Of a stretch of DNA of 64,000 nucleotides, positions 33,401 through 41,134 are shown one piece after another. Source of the stretch: Halorussus marinus. GTDB lineage: Archaea; Halobacteriota; Halobacteria; Halobacteriales; Haladaptataceae. The DNA lies in assembly GCF_004765795.1 (NCBI RefSeq), contig NZ_SBIV01000005.1, forward strand, positions 246,882 through 310,881, given 5' to 3'. The notes beneath the pieces were generated by a model, which did not search any database, was not told where the DNA came from, and worked only from the letters and a program-made list of their open reading frames with translations. The stretch's first letter is position 1. The number at the start of each line of letters is the position of its first letter. The translations under genes and the position numbers were made by a program.

Positions 33401-33495
33401 TCCGAGACCAAGCCGGGGCGATCGACGTCGTCGCTACGGTAGTCGTAGTCCCCGCCGTCTGCGGGGTCGCGGGAGCCGGTCGGTCTGCTGGCCAT
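30403..33495 (-). CDS. FAD-linked oxidase / Fe-S dehydrogenase fusion (D-lactate or glycolate type)
   Basis: A 1030-residue fusion. Residues about 50-290 form the FAD-binding PCMH domain ('PRGGGTSLAGQTV', 'GGAIGNNSTGAHSLKYG'), and 290-570 the FAD-oxidase C-terminal domain ending 'FDPDWLLNPGQV'. Next come two ferredoxin-like clusters ('CHGCAGCRG...C', 'CIGCKGCKHDCPSG') at about 625-700 and a GlpC/LutA-like CCG region ('GHCHQKA', 'DSGCCGMAGSFGYEAEH') to the end. Such proteins oxidise D-lactate or glycolate and pass electrons to the quinone pool. It sits beside an LctP lactate permease (same strand) and divergent LutC/LutBA, so lactate is the likely substrate. A paralogue is at 45226-48234. A 'GTTTTAT' box lies 26 nt before the ATG. 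Confidence 0.9.
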   Translation of the reverse strand: MASRPTGSRDPADGGDYDYRSDDVDRPGLVSDLDARVAGDVRFDSYTRQLYATDASIYEQTPIGVVFPTSTDDVAAVMTYCAEREIPVLPRGGGTSLAGQTVNEAVVLDFTRHMDGLVSFDPDEALAVAQPGITLGELNAALAPDGLKFAPDPAWGDKSVLGGAIGNNSTGAHSLKYGKTDAYVESCEVVLADGTVTTFGEVSLDELRARADPEAVDLEARIYAELVRLIDEEADEIEARFPDMKRNVSGYNLDVLVEEAREAQRGSERASGGAASDGGSINLAKLLAGSEGTLGIVTEATVSLEPVPETKAVALLAYDDVIDAMEDVAPILEHDPAAVEVMDDVLLDLAAETDEFADVVAMLPDGTDSVLLVEFYAEDDAHGREQVADLVADRVPDATTAAAPSDGAAATTDAARRAVAAMEAHADDERARFWKMRKSGLPILLSRTGDEKHFAFLEDTAIPPENLPEYVAEFQGILDDHDTFASYYAHAGPGVLHIRPLVNTKTDDGVETMRSIADAVTDLVVKYDGSVSGEHGDGRARTQWNRKLYGERLWQSFRDLKTAFDPDWLLNPGQVCGDVDMTENLRFDPDYEFDAPFDPALDWDNENGFQGMVELCHGCAGCRGEQETTGGVMCPTYRAADEEITSTRGRANMLRRAMTGDLPDEELFSEEFADEVLDLCIGCKGCKHDCPSGVDMAKLKAEIEHENHRRDGVSIRDRLFGDPETLLSLGSAFAPLSNWATKLPGARTLVEKTVGIARDRTLPSFERETFREWFADRGPRVDPEAADRKALLVADPYTNYSHPEVGKAAVRALEAANVHVRVPDDVTDSGRPAFSKSLLDRARETARENVAALAPRVADGWDVVVAEPSDAVMFQSDYFDLLGDDPAVSGSDLDAVAASAYGVCEYLDAFGLDENAAFEAPGESLSYHGHCHQKATKKDHHAVGVLRRAGYEVDPLDSGCCGMAGSFGYEAEHFSMSEAIGEILFEQVEDSDGDVVVAPGASCRTQLGDRDGDAPEPPHPIEKVAEAVAE

Positions 33496-33520
33496 GTCGG
33501 AGTATTGGGAGTTGAGAGGG

Positions 33521-33527
33521 ATAAAAC
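33521..33527 (-). promoter_or_regulatory. TATA box of the FAD/Fe-S dehydrogenase gene
   Basis: On the minus strand GTTTTAT, 26-32 nt before the ATG at 33495. It shows that the dehydrogenase has its own promoter downstream of the lactate permease gene, 87 nt away. Confidence 0.5.
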
Positions 33528-33582
33528 GCCGCGATCCCGAACCGGTTTGCCGGCTCGGGGCCGGCGACGAGGGCCGGCGGGC

Positions 33583-35280
33583 TCAGAACAGCCCCGGAAC
33601 GAGCACGTAGGCGAACGCCATCCCGAGCAGGCCGGCGACCACCGCGAAGATCGCGGTCGGGACGACGGTCTTGCGGAGCATGTCGCCCTCCCGGCCCGTG
33701 ATACCGACGACCCCGCAGATCGCGGCGACGTTCAGCACCGACACCATGTTACCGATGCCGCCGCCGACGTTCTGGAGCGCGACGACGACGACCCGCGAGA
33801 TGCCCACGTCGCCCGCGGCGTCGAACTGGAGCGCGCTGAACAGGATGTCCGAGGAGGTGTTGCTCCCGGTCATGAACGATCCGAGCGCGCCGATCCACGG
33901 CGAGACCATCGGCAGGAGTTCGCCCGCGCCCAGCGCGAGCACCCGCGAGAGCGCCTCCATCATCCCGATCACGCCCTTGGGGTTGGTCGCCGACTGAATC
34001 ATGACCTGGCTCATCGACACCGCGACCACGAGCGTGACCGCCGCCGAGGAGACCTGCGAGATGGAGTCGCGCCACGCGTCGACCATCTCGTCGGCGTCCA
34101 TCCGGTGAAGCGCCCCGGTCAGGATCGCGACCGGGATGAACGGCATCGTCCCCGGCAGGTAGAGATACCGGATCGAGAACGAGAGCTCGGTGCCGAGGAT
34201 GCTGTCGATCCCGACCGTGTACTGCTGGATGGCGTCGAGCAGGCCGAGGCCGGGCCACCGCGTGACGAGCAGGACCCCCGCCACGAGCAGGTAGGGCGTC
34301 CACGCGAGCACCACCGACATCTCCTTGCGCGGGCTGTCGGTCTGTATCTCGTCGAGGTCGAGGCCGCCGCGCCACGAGTCGGTCCACGACTCCTCGTCGG
34401 GGAACTCCCAGTCGTCGTCGGGCACCAGCACTCCGCGGTTGGCCATGAGCACCCCGACGCCGAGCGCGACGAACCCGGAGGCGATGTCGGGCAGTGCCGG
34501 GCCGAGGAACCACGCGACCGCGGCCTGCGAGACGCCCGCGACGACGCCGAGCACGAGCGCGAACGGCACCGCCGGGAGCGCGACTCGGAGCGCGCCCGCG
34601 AACGAGCGCTCGTCCTCGTCGCCGAACCAGTAGCCGAGCAACACGACCGCGAGAACGCCCCAGAACGCGAAGGTGAGCCCGGTGACGACGCCGGTCCACG
34701 CAGACACCAGATTCAGAAACTCGATCTGGGACATCCCGGCCGGGAGCGACTCCGCGCCGATGACCGACCCGACGCCGCCGAGGACGGGGGTCCCCGCGGC
34801 GCCGAACGGCGGACTCGGGGCGTTGAACAGCAGGCCGAACACCGCGGCGGCCAGCGGCGGGAAGCCCAGACCGATGAACAGCGGCGCGGCCAGCGCGCCG
34901 GGCGTCCCGAAGCCCGCCGCGCCCTCGATGATCGTCTCGAAGCCGATCCCGATCAGGAGCAACTGGATGCGGCGGTCCTCGGCGATCTGGGTGAAGTACC
35001 ACCTGATCGTCGAGATGGCCCCGCTCCCGTCGAGGTAGTTCATCAGGAGTATCGCCCCGAAGACGATGAGGATGATGCTGACCGCCTGGAGCGCGCCGTA
35101 GATCGCCGACGCGGCCCACCACGTCGGCTCCATCCCCCAGAGGGTCAGACCCAGTACCGTCGCGAGCACCCATCCGACGCCCATCGCCCGGGCCGCCGAC
35201 CACCTGAGGCCGACGAGCAGGGCGAACGCGGCACCGATGGGCACTGCTCCAGCGAGCGCGAGCACAGCGACGCTTACCAT
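33583..35280 (-). CDS. lctP: L-lactate permease (LctP family)
   Basis: A 565-residue polytopic membrane protein with about 12-14 helices. The LctP signature is visible: 'IGIGFETIIEGAAGFGTPGALAAPLFIGLGFPP' region (about 112-143), 'FNAPSPPFGAAGTP', and near the C-terminus 'GSFMTGSNTSSDILFSALQ'. It imports lactate or glycolate with protons. It is divergent from LutC across a 173-nt AT-rich region and followed by the FAD/Fe-S dehydrogenase. Unusually for the window, a GGAGG stretch lies about 9 nt before the ATG, so this mRNA may be leadered with a Shine-Dalgarno. Confidence 0.9.
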   Translation of the reverse strand: MVSVAVLALAGAVPIGAAFALLVGLRWSAARAMGVGWVLATVLGLTLWGMEPTWWAASAIYGALQAVSIILIVFGAILLMNYLDGSGAISTIRWYFTQIAEDRRIQLLLIGIGFETIIEGAAGFGTPGALAAPLFIGLGFPPLAAAVFGLLFNAPSPPFGAAGTPVLGGVGSVIGAESLPAGMSQIEFLNLVSAWTGVVTGLTFAFWGVLAVVLLGYWFGDEDERSFAGALRVALPAVPFALVLGVVAGVSQAAVAWFLGPALPDIASGFVALGVGVLMANRGVLVPDDDWEFPDEESWTDSWRGGLDLDEIQTDSPRKEMSVVLAWTPYLLVAGVLLVTRWPGLGLLDAIQQYTVGIDSILGTELSFSIRYLYLPGTMPFIPVAILTGALHRMDADEMVDAWRDSISQVSSAAVTLVVAVSMSQVMIQSATNPKGVIGMMEALSRVLALGAGELLPMVSPWIGALGSFMTGSNTSSDILFSALQFDAAGDVGISRVVVVALQNVGGGIGNMVSVLNVAAICGVVGITGREGDMLRKTVVPTAIFAVVAGLLGMAFAYVLVPGLF

Positions 35281-35453
35281 TGGCGTGCCTCCATGTTTTA
35301 ACCGATCGATAATGTCGGTAAGTAACTTTCTACATAAAGCTAATTAAAAATAATTATTTTCCCGGAGCGTTCCTGCCGTTCGAGCCGTCGAGCCGCCGAC
35401 GAGGGGCGGTCGGTGACACAATACCTAATTGGATCCCCTCACAAGATCCGGCC
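35281..35453. promoter_or_regulatory. Divergent control region of the lactate genes
   Basis: A 173-nt gap between lctP (minus) and lutC (plus). Its left half is the most AT-rich piece nearby. TAATTA occurs twice around AAAA at 35341-35356, forming both a direct and an inverted repeat. A further 'TTATCGAT' stretch near 35310 and GGAGG at 35289-35293 (as seen from lctP) suggest a leadered lctP mRNA. 'ATACCTAATT' at 35421-35430 is a TATA-like element 24-33 nt before the lutC ATG. One regulator could control both directions here. Confidence 0.5.
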
Positions 35454-35963
35454 ATGAGCGCGAAGGCGACCGACGAGTTCGAGGAATCGCTGGAGGGACT
35501 CGGGGTGACGTGGTCGCGGACGACGGCCGCGGCCTTCGAGGCGACGCTCGCGGACGCCGTCACCGGGCCGGCGGTCGGTGTCGGCCTCCCGTTCGAGGGC
35601 GTCTCGCTGGCCGGGACCGACGTGACCAGCGACCCGACGCCGGCCGAACTCGACGCGGCCGCGACGGGCGTGACCGCCGCCGAGTTCGCCATCGCCGACT
35701 ACGGGTCGGTCGTCCTGCGACCGGACGCGCCCGGCACCGAGCCGGTCGCACTCTACCCCGAGCGCCACGTCGCGGTGCTCGCCGAGAGCGACGTAGTGCC
35801 CGACATGGAGACCGCCTTCGGGCGGCTCGCCGACGCGATGACCGACGAGGCCGGCGACGCCATCATCGCGACCGGGCCGAGCGCGACCGCCGACATGGGC
35901 TCGCTCGTGAAGGGCGCCCACGGGCCGAAAGACGTCCACGTCGTCGTGCTGGAGGACCGATGA
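35454..35963 (+). CDS. lutC: LutC/YkgG-type LUD-domain protein
   Basis: A 169-residue LUD-domain protein, the LutC component of the LutABC L-lactate oxidation system. Typical features: 'TAAEFAIADYGSVVL' (about 78-92) and the C-terminal 'GPSATADMGSLVKGAHGPKDVHVVVLED' block. It is not itself a flavoprotein, and its exact role in the complex is unclear. Its TGA overlaps the ATG of the LutB-LutA fusion by 4 nt (ATGA), so both are made together. The lutC start has a TATA-like element at about -30. Confidence 0.88.
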   Translation: MSAKATDEFEESLEGLGVTWSRTTAAAFEATLADAVTGPAVGVGLPFEGVSLAGTDVTSDPTPAELDAAATGVTAAEFAIADYGSVVLRPDAPGTEPVALYPERHVAVLAESDVVPDMETAFGRLADAMTDEAGDAIIATGPSATADMGSLVKGAHGPKDVHVVVLEDR

Positions 35964-38170
35964 GCTCCGAGTCACGGGCGGCCAAGGCCGCGAAGATCCG
36001 CCAGACCCTCGCCGCGGAGGGCGAGGCGGTCGCCGCGAACACCAAGGGGTTCAACGAGGGCCGGTACGAGTCGGTCGGGGGCCTCGACGACTACGAGGGG
36101 CTGAAAGAGCGAGCGCGGGCGATCAAGGAGGACGCCATCGAACGGCTCCCGGAGCTGATCGAGCAGGTCCGAGCGAGCGTCGAGGCCAACGGCGGGACGG
36201 TCTACCTCGCCGACGACGCCGCGGACGCCAACCGCTACATCGCGGAGGTCGTCGCGGACCGCGACGCCGACACGCTGGTCAAGAGCAAGTCGATGACCAC
36301 CGAGGAGATCGAGGTCAACGACCACCTCGAGGCGAGGGGGACCGACGTCTGGGAGACCGACCTCGGGGAGTTCGTCCTTCAAGTCGCCGACGAGGCCCCG
36401 AGCCACATCGTCGCGCCCGCCATCCACAAGTCCCGGGAGGGGATCGCCGAGCTGTTCAACGCCCACTTCGAGCCCGACGAGCCCCTCGAAACCGCCGAGG
36501 AGCTGACCCAGTTCGCCCGCGAGTACCTCGGCGAGCGCATCGAGGAGGCCGAGGTCGGGATGACCGGCGCGAACTTCGTCGCGGCCGACACCGGCACCCT
36601 CGCGCTCGTCACGAGCGAGGGCAACGCCCGCAAGACCGTTCAGGCGACCGACACCCACGTCGCGGTCGCGGGCGTCGAGAAGCTGGTGCCGAACCTCCGG
36701 GACCTCCACCCGTTCGTCGAACTCATCGGCCGGTCGGGGACCGGCCAGGACATCACCTCCTACATCTCGCTGTTCTCGCCGCCCGGCGAGTCGCCGACCG
36801 TCGAGTTCGACGGCGAGGCGCCCCTCTCCGAGCAGGACGCCGACCGGGAGTTCCACCTCGTGTTGCTCGACAACGGCCGGATGGCGATGCGCGAGGACGA
36901 CCAGCTCCGCGAGACGCTGTACTGCATCCGGTGTAGCGCCTGTGCGAACTCGTGTGCGAACTTCCAGCAGGTCGGCGGCCACGCCTTCGGCGGCGAGACC
37001 TACTCGGGCGGCATCGCCACCGGGTGGGAGGCCGGCGTCCACGGCGAGGACAGCGCCAGCGAGTTCAACGACCTCTGTACGGGCTGTTCGCGCTGTGTGA
37101 ACCAGTGTCCGGTGAAGATCGACATCCCGTGGATCAACACGGTGGTGCGCGACCGGCTCAACCGCGAGGGCGCCCCCAGCGAGTTCGAGTTCCTCGTCGA
37201 CGGGCTCTCGCCCGACGCGGAGCCGTCGGGGCTGGACATCCAGAAGCGCTTTTTCGGCAACTTCGGCACCCTCGCGAAGCTCGGGAGCGCGACCGCGCCG
37301 CTCTCGAACTGGCTGGCGAGCGCCGACGCCTCGCGTCGGCTGTTAGAGCGGTTCGTCGGGATCGACAGCCGGCGCGAGCTCCCGTCGTTCGAGCGCGAGA
37401 CGCTCGTCGAGTGGTTCGCCGACCGCGGCCCGCGGGTCGGCCCCGAGGCGGCCGACCGGGAGGCGGTGCTGTACCCCGACGTGTACACCAACCACATCCA
37501 GACCGAGCGCGGGAAGGCCGCGGTCCGGACCCTGGAGGCGCTGGGCGTCCGGGTCCGGGTGCCAGAAGCCCCCGAGAGCGGGCGCGCACCGCTCTCGCAG
37601 GGGATGGTCGCGACCGCCGACGAGCTGGCGAGCGAGACCTACGCGGCGCTTGCCGAGCACGTCGACGCGGGTCGGGACGTCGTGGTGATCGAGCCGAGCG
37701 ACCTCGCGATGTTCCACCGCGAGTACGAGCGACTGCTCCCCGAGGCCGCCCACGAGCGACTCGCCGACGCCAGCTACGAGGTGATGGAGTACGTCTACGG
37801 CCTGCTGGAGAACGGCGCGCCCGGCGACGCGCTGGCGGGCGGGGACGGCGAGCGAGTCGCCTACCACAGCCACTGCCAGCAGCGCACCCTCGGGCTGGCG
37901 GGCCACACCGAAGCGGTGCTGGAGGCGCTCGACTACGACGTGCTCACCTCCGACGTGGAGTGTTGCGGGATGGCCGGGAGCTTCGGCTACAAGTCCGAAT
38001 ACTACGATCTGAGCCGGGCGGTCGGCGAGGACCTCGGCGAGCAGTTCCGCGAGCCAGACGCCCGCGACCGGACGGTGGTCGCCAGCGGCACCTCGTGTCT
38101 CGAACAGCTCGACTCGCTGCTCTCGCGACCGTCGCGCCACCCCGTCCAGCTCGTCGACCCCGGACGGTGA
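35960..38170 (+). CDS. LutB-LutA fusion, Fe-S lactate oxidation protein
   Basis: A 736-residue protein. Residues about 60-300 are the LUD domain of LutB ('SKSMTTEEIEVNDHL', 'TGANFVAADTGTLALVTSEGN'). Two 4Fe-4S motifs follow: 'CIRCSACANSCANFQ' (about 322-336) and 'CTGCSRCVNQCPV' (about 375-387). The C-terminal half (about 470-736) is a CCG/heterodisulfide-reductase-like module ('YHSHCQQRT', 'DVECCGMAGSFGYKSEY') equal to LutA, with only one canonical CCG motif; the first is replaced by a region without Cys. So LutA and LutB are one polypeptide and, with LutC, should oxidise L-lactate to pyruvate. The C-terminal module is clearly related to the same part of the dehydrogenases at 30403 and 45226. 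Confidence 0.88.
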   Translation: MSSESRAAKAAKIRQTLAAEGEAVAANTKGFNEGRYESVGGLDDYEGLKERARAIKEDAIERLPELIEQVRASVEANGGTVYLADDAADANRYIAEVVADRDADTLVKSKSMTTEEIEVNDHLEARGTDVWETDLGEFVLQVADEAPSHIVAPAIHKSREGIAELFNAHFEPDEPLETAEELTQFAREYLGERIEEAEVGMTGANFVAADTGTLALVTSEGNARKTVQATDTHVAVAGVEKLVPNLRDLHPFVELIGRSGTGQDITSYISLFSPPGESPTVEFDGEAPLSEQDADREFHLVLLDNGRMAMREDDQLRETLYCIRCSACANSCANFQQVGGHAFGGETYSGGIATGWEAGVHGEDSASEFNDLCTGCSRCVNQCPVKIDIPWINTVVRDRLNREGAPSEFEFLVDGLSPDAEPSGLDIQKRFFGNFGTLAKLGSATAPLSNWLASADASRRLLERFVGIDSRRELPSFERETLVEWFADRGPRVGPEAADREAVLYPDVYTNHIQTERGKAAVRTLEALGVRVRVPEAPESGRAPLSQGMVATADELASETYAALAEHVDAGRDVVVIEPSDLAMFHREYERLLPEAAHERLADASYEVMEYVYGLLENGAPGDALAGGDGERVAYHSHCQQRTLGLAGHTEAVLEALDYDVLTSDVECCGMAGSFGYKSEYYDLSRAVGEDLGEQFREPDARDRTVVASGTSCLEQLDSLLSRPSRHPVQLVDPGR

Positions 38171-38200
38171 GCGGCCCCGGGTCGGAGGAGTTCGGCGCGC

Positions 38201-38320
38201 TCACTCGGAGGCCCACGCGTCGCGAGGTCGACGAACGACCAGCACCTCGACGAGCGCGTCCGGAACGCTCTCGCCTTCGAGAACCGCAACCGGAACGACC
38301 GCTTTGAGGGGCGGTCTCAT
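38201..38320 (-). pseudogene. N-terminal stub of a universal stress protein
   Basis: A 39-codon minus-strand frame starting 15 nt after the stop of the amino-acid permease gene. Its first 27 residues ('MRPPLKAVVPVAVLEGESVP' and on) match the start of UspA domains that often sit on or behind haloarchaeal permeases. After 'DALVEVLVV' the sequence becomes Arg-rich and hits a TGA. The ATP-binding loop and the rest of the fold (about 100 residues) are missing. It may be a decayed co-transcribed usp gene. Recognition is by eye; a genuine 39-residue peptide cannot be excluded. Confidence 0.5.
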
Positions 38321-38334
38321 TACTCACAGTCCGC

Positions 38335-39702
38335 TCACATCTCCGGAGGCGAGCCGTATACGTAGTACCACGCGGTTCCGAAGCCGGTGACGGCGAGGCC
38401 GACGACCTGCGAGAGGGGCTGCATGAACGCCAGCAGTCCGGCGCTCGCGACCGCACCGCCGATCGAAACCCACGGGGTCGCCGGACACCGAAACGTCGGC
38501 TCGTACCACGCCGGGTCCGAGCGCCGCAGGCGGATCTGGGTCACGCACATCAGCCCGTACATCAGGAGGTGGAGAAAGGACGCCACCTCCGCGAGCGTCT
38601 CGATGGGGCCGACGACGACCAGCGCGACGGCGAGCCCGCCGACGAGCGACAGCGCGAAGTGGGGCGTGCCGTACCGCTGGCTCACGCGGGCGGTTCGCTC
38701 GGGCGCGAGTCCGTCCCGGCTGAGCGCGTGGACGGTCCGCGAACCGCTCAACAGCGAGGCGTTCGCGCTCGAAAGCGTCGCGAGAAACCCCGCGACCAGC
38801 GCCGCGATCGCGCCGACCGGCCCCAGATACGCGCGGGCGATCTCGGCGGTCGCGGTCTCGCCCAGTTCGACGAGCGCGGCCGGTTCGAAGGTGCTGGCCG
38901 CGACGAACACGGTGACGACGTACAGCGCCCCTACGAACAGGACCGAACCCACCAGCGCCACCGGGAGGGTCCGGTCGGGCTCGACGATTTCGCCCGCGAC
39001 CGTGGCGATCTGCGCGAACCCGAGATACGAGGTGAACACCAGCGCGGCCGTCGAGAACACCGCCCCGTAGCCGTACGGGACGAACTCCTCCGGAACCCGG
39101 GAGCCGCCCAGGAGTCCGAACACGTCGAGCGCGCTCCGAGCCAGAACGACGAGCAGGATCGCCACCAGTAGTCCGACGAGGGCGTTCTGGAGCGATTCGG
39201 CGTTCTCGGTTCCCACGATCCCCAGCGCCGTGAGCGCGAGTCCGGCCCCGATGGCGAGCGCGTAGACGTCCGAGAGCGGTCCGATCGCCGCCGGGATCGC
39301 CACCCGAAGGCCAGCCTCCGCGAGCGCCGCCACCGCGTACTCGCCGAACCCGACTAGATAGAACGCCGCGGCGAACACGAGTCCGAAAGTCAGCGAGACG
39401 CCGACCGTCCCCCCGAAGACGCCGCCGAGCCCGCGGGAGACGAAGTAGTAGCCGCCGCCGCTCTCGGGCATCGCGGTCGCCAACTCGGCCGTCGGGAGCG
39501 CGACGAGGAGCGCGACGCCCGCCCCGATGGCGAACGAGACGGTCGCCGCGGGGCCGGCCCGACCGGCGGCCAGCCCCGGGAAGACGAAGATTCCCGCCCC
39601 GATCATCGTCCCGACGCCGATGGTGATCGCGCCGGGGAGACCGATGGTGCGTTCGAGCTCCGACGCGCCGTCGACCGCCTCTGGGTCGTCGCTACCGCTC
39701 AT
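38335..39702 (-). CDS. APC-family amino-acid permease
   Basis: A 455-residue membrane transporter with about 12 helices. The APC signature is at the N-terminus ('GLPGAITIGVGTMIGAGIFVFPG', about residues 22-44), followed by 'MPESGGGYYFVSRGLG' (the conserved helix 2-3 loop) and 'FTSYLGFAQIATVAGEI' in the middle. Family members import amino acids with protons or exchange them. The start at 39702 is preferred over one 9 nt upstream because it gives the usual acidic N-terminal tail. A truncated UspA stub follows at once; in haloarchaea this permease type often has a Usp domain or gene attached. Confidence 0.88.
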   Translation of the reverse strand: MSGSDDPEAVDGASELERTIGLPGAITIGVGTMIGAGIFVFPGLAAGRAGPAATVSFAIGAGVALLVALPTAELATAMPESGGGYYFVSRGLGGVFGGTVGVSLTFGLVFAAAFYLVGFGEYAVAALAEAGLRVAIPAAIGPLSDVYALAIGAGLALTALGIVGTENAESLQNALVGLLVAILLVVLARSALDVFGLLGGSRVPEEFVPYGYGAVFSTAALVFTSYLGFAQIATVAGEIVEPDRTLPVALVGSVLFVGALYVVTVFVAASTFEPAALVELGETATAEIARAYLGPVGAIAALVAGFLATLSSANASLLSGSRTVHALSRDGLAPERTARVSQRYGTPHFALSLVGGLAVALVVVGPIETLAEVASFLHLLMYGLMCVTQIRLRRSDPAWYEPTFRCPATPWVSIGGAVASAGLLAFMQPLSQVVGLAVTGFGTAWYYVYGSPPEM

Positions 39703-39815
39703 CCAGCACACGTATCGGGAGAGCGGGGCTTAGAATCCCCGGTCGTGGGAGCCGGCGGCCCCGCCGCGGCTCGGCTCGCGGTGGCTTTTTTTCGGCCGCC
39801 GGACAAGCCCGGGCC

Positions 39816-40367
39816 ATGCCGGGACCCGTCTTTCTGGAGGCCGACGCGGTGACGCTTCGGCCCGTCGAGGCCGCGGACGTCGAGTTCGTCCAGCGTTGCA
39901 TGAACGACCCCCGCGTCTGGCGGCCCGCGCTCGACGCGACCCCGATGAACCGCGAACAGGGAACGGAGTTCTTCGAGGACGTGCTCTCGGACGAGGATCA
40001 CGTCCACTGTCTGATCTGGGACGACGACGCGCCGGTCGGGGTCGTCTCGCTGACCGGCACCGAGTACGGGCCGGGCGCGACCGATCGGTCGCGGGCCGCC
40101 GAGATCGGCTACTACGTCGCCCCGGAACACCACGGAAACGGGTACGGCTCGGACGCGGTCGCCGAACTGGTCCGGTACGCGTTCGAGGATCTGAACCTCC
40201 GGCGGGCGAGCGCGCGGGTCGGGGCGTTCAACGACGCCTCGATCGGCCTGCTGGAGTCGCTCGGCTTCGAGCGCGAGGGCCGGTTGCGCGAGGCCGCGTG
40301 GTTCCGCGGGGAGTACCGCGATATGCTGTGGTACGGGCTGTTGCGCGCCGACTGGCGGGCCGAGTAG
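39816..40367 (+). CDS. GNAT-family N-acetyltransferase (RimJ/RimL-like)
   Basis: A 183-residue acetyltransferase. 'VTLRPVEAADVEFVQRCMND' starts the fold, 'AEIGYYVAPEHHGNGYGSDAV' (about 89-109) is motif A with the acetyl-CoA pyrophosphate loop (Q/R-x-x-G-x-G/A variant), and 'VGAFNDASIGLLESLGFEREGRLREAAWFRGEYRDMLWYGLL' is motif B and the C-terminus characteristic of RimL-type enzymes. It may acetylate a protein N-terminus or small amine. A 'CTTTTTTT' tract (39786-39793) lies about 25-30 nt before the ATG. It is followed by the thioredoxin-like gene on the same strand, 37 nt away. Confidence 0.88.
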   Translation: MPGPVFLEADAVTLRPVEAADVEFVQRCMNDPRVWRPALDATPMNREQGTEFFEDVLSDEDHVHCLIWDDDAPVGVVSLTGTEYGPGATDRSRAAEIGYYVAPEHHGNGYGSDAVAELVRYAFEDLNLRRASARVGAFNDASIGLLESLGFEREGRLREAAWFRGEYRDMLWYGLLRADWRAE

Positions 40368-40404
40368 AGCAATTTACTTTGGGACGGCCACCCAAACGCC
40401 GCGC

Positions 40405-40962
40405 ATGGTGATGAAAGAGTCCGAGACGGAACTGGAGCGCGAGGATCCGGTGCCGAACTTCGAACTGGAGGGGACCGACGGCGAGACGTACACGCTGGAG
40501 TCGTTCGCCGACTACGAGGCGGTCTTGCTGGTGTTCACCTGCAACCACTGCCCGTACGCGCAGGCGAAGTTCGAACTGCTCAACGACGTGGCCGCCGAGT
40601 ACGACGACGCCGCGGTCGTCGGGGTCAACCCCAACGACGCCGAGGAGTACCCCGACGACTCGTTCGAGAAGATGGTCGAATACGTCGAGGACGGTACGAT
40701 CCGGTACGACGCCTACCTCCGCGACGAGACACAGGCGGTCGCCGACGCCTACGGCGCGGTCTGTACTCCCGATCCGTTCGTCCTGCGCAACGAGGGCGAC
40801 ACCTTCACGCTAGCGTACCACGGCCGGCTCGACGACGCGCTCAACCCCGACGACGAGGCGACCGAAGTGTACGTCCGGGACGCCATCGACGCGGTGCTGG
40901 CGGGCGGGGACGTGGACCTGGAGTTCATGCCCTCGCGGGGCTGTTCGATCAAGTGGAAGTGA
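40405..40962 (+). CDS. Thioredoxin-fold / peroxiredoxin-like protein
   Basis: A 185-residue protein of the AhpC/TSA-ResA-like group. 'DPVPNFELEGTDGETYTLESFADYEAVLLVFTCNHCPYAQAKFELL' gives the thioredoxin fold with a CNHC redox pair (C50, C53) at the start of helix 1. The cis-Pro loop 'VCTPDPFVL' and the C-terminal 'PSRGCSIKWK' are typical of this subfamily, in which the last Cys may take part in the cycle. Likely a cytosolic thiol oxidoreductase or peroxide-detoxifying protein. A 'GCAATTTACT' element about 30 nt upstream of the ATG suggests a leaderless transcript separate from the GNAT gene. Confidence 0.85.
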   Translation: MVMKESETELEREDPVPNFELEGTDGETYTLESFADYEAVLLVFTCNHCPYAQAKFELLNDVAAEYDDAAVVGVNPNDAEEYPDDSFEKMVEYVEDGTIRYDAYLRDETQAVADAYGAVCTPDPFVLRNEGDTFTLAYHGRLDDALNPDDEATEVYVRDAIDAVLAGGDVDLEFMPSRGCSIKWK

Positions 40963-41134
40963 GACCAAGCGTTCGGAGTCGGGCGCGGGCGAGTCCCGGC
41001 GCCGCCCGCCGACGCCGCGGCGGCCAGCGAGAACGTCCCGCGAGGAGCCGACCCCGCCAGCGAGGGCGGCTGTCACGCCGGATACCCGACGCGGGGGGAC
41101 AACGCTTTCCTCACCGGCCGTCGAACGCCTCGTC

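Noticed and set aside
30439..35301. A 1620-codon open frame on the plus strand opposite the lactate genes
   Set aside because: It is the GC-rich mirror of two real minus-strand genes (dehydrogenase and lactate permease), with Arg/Asp/His-rich low-complexity sequence and no domain. Codon third positions only fit the minus strand.
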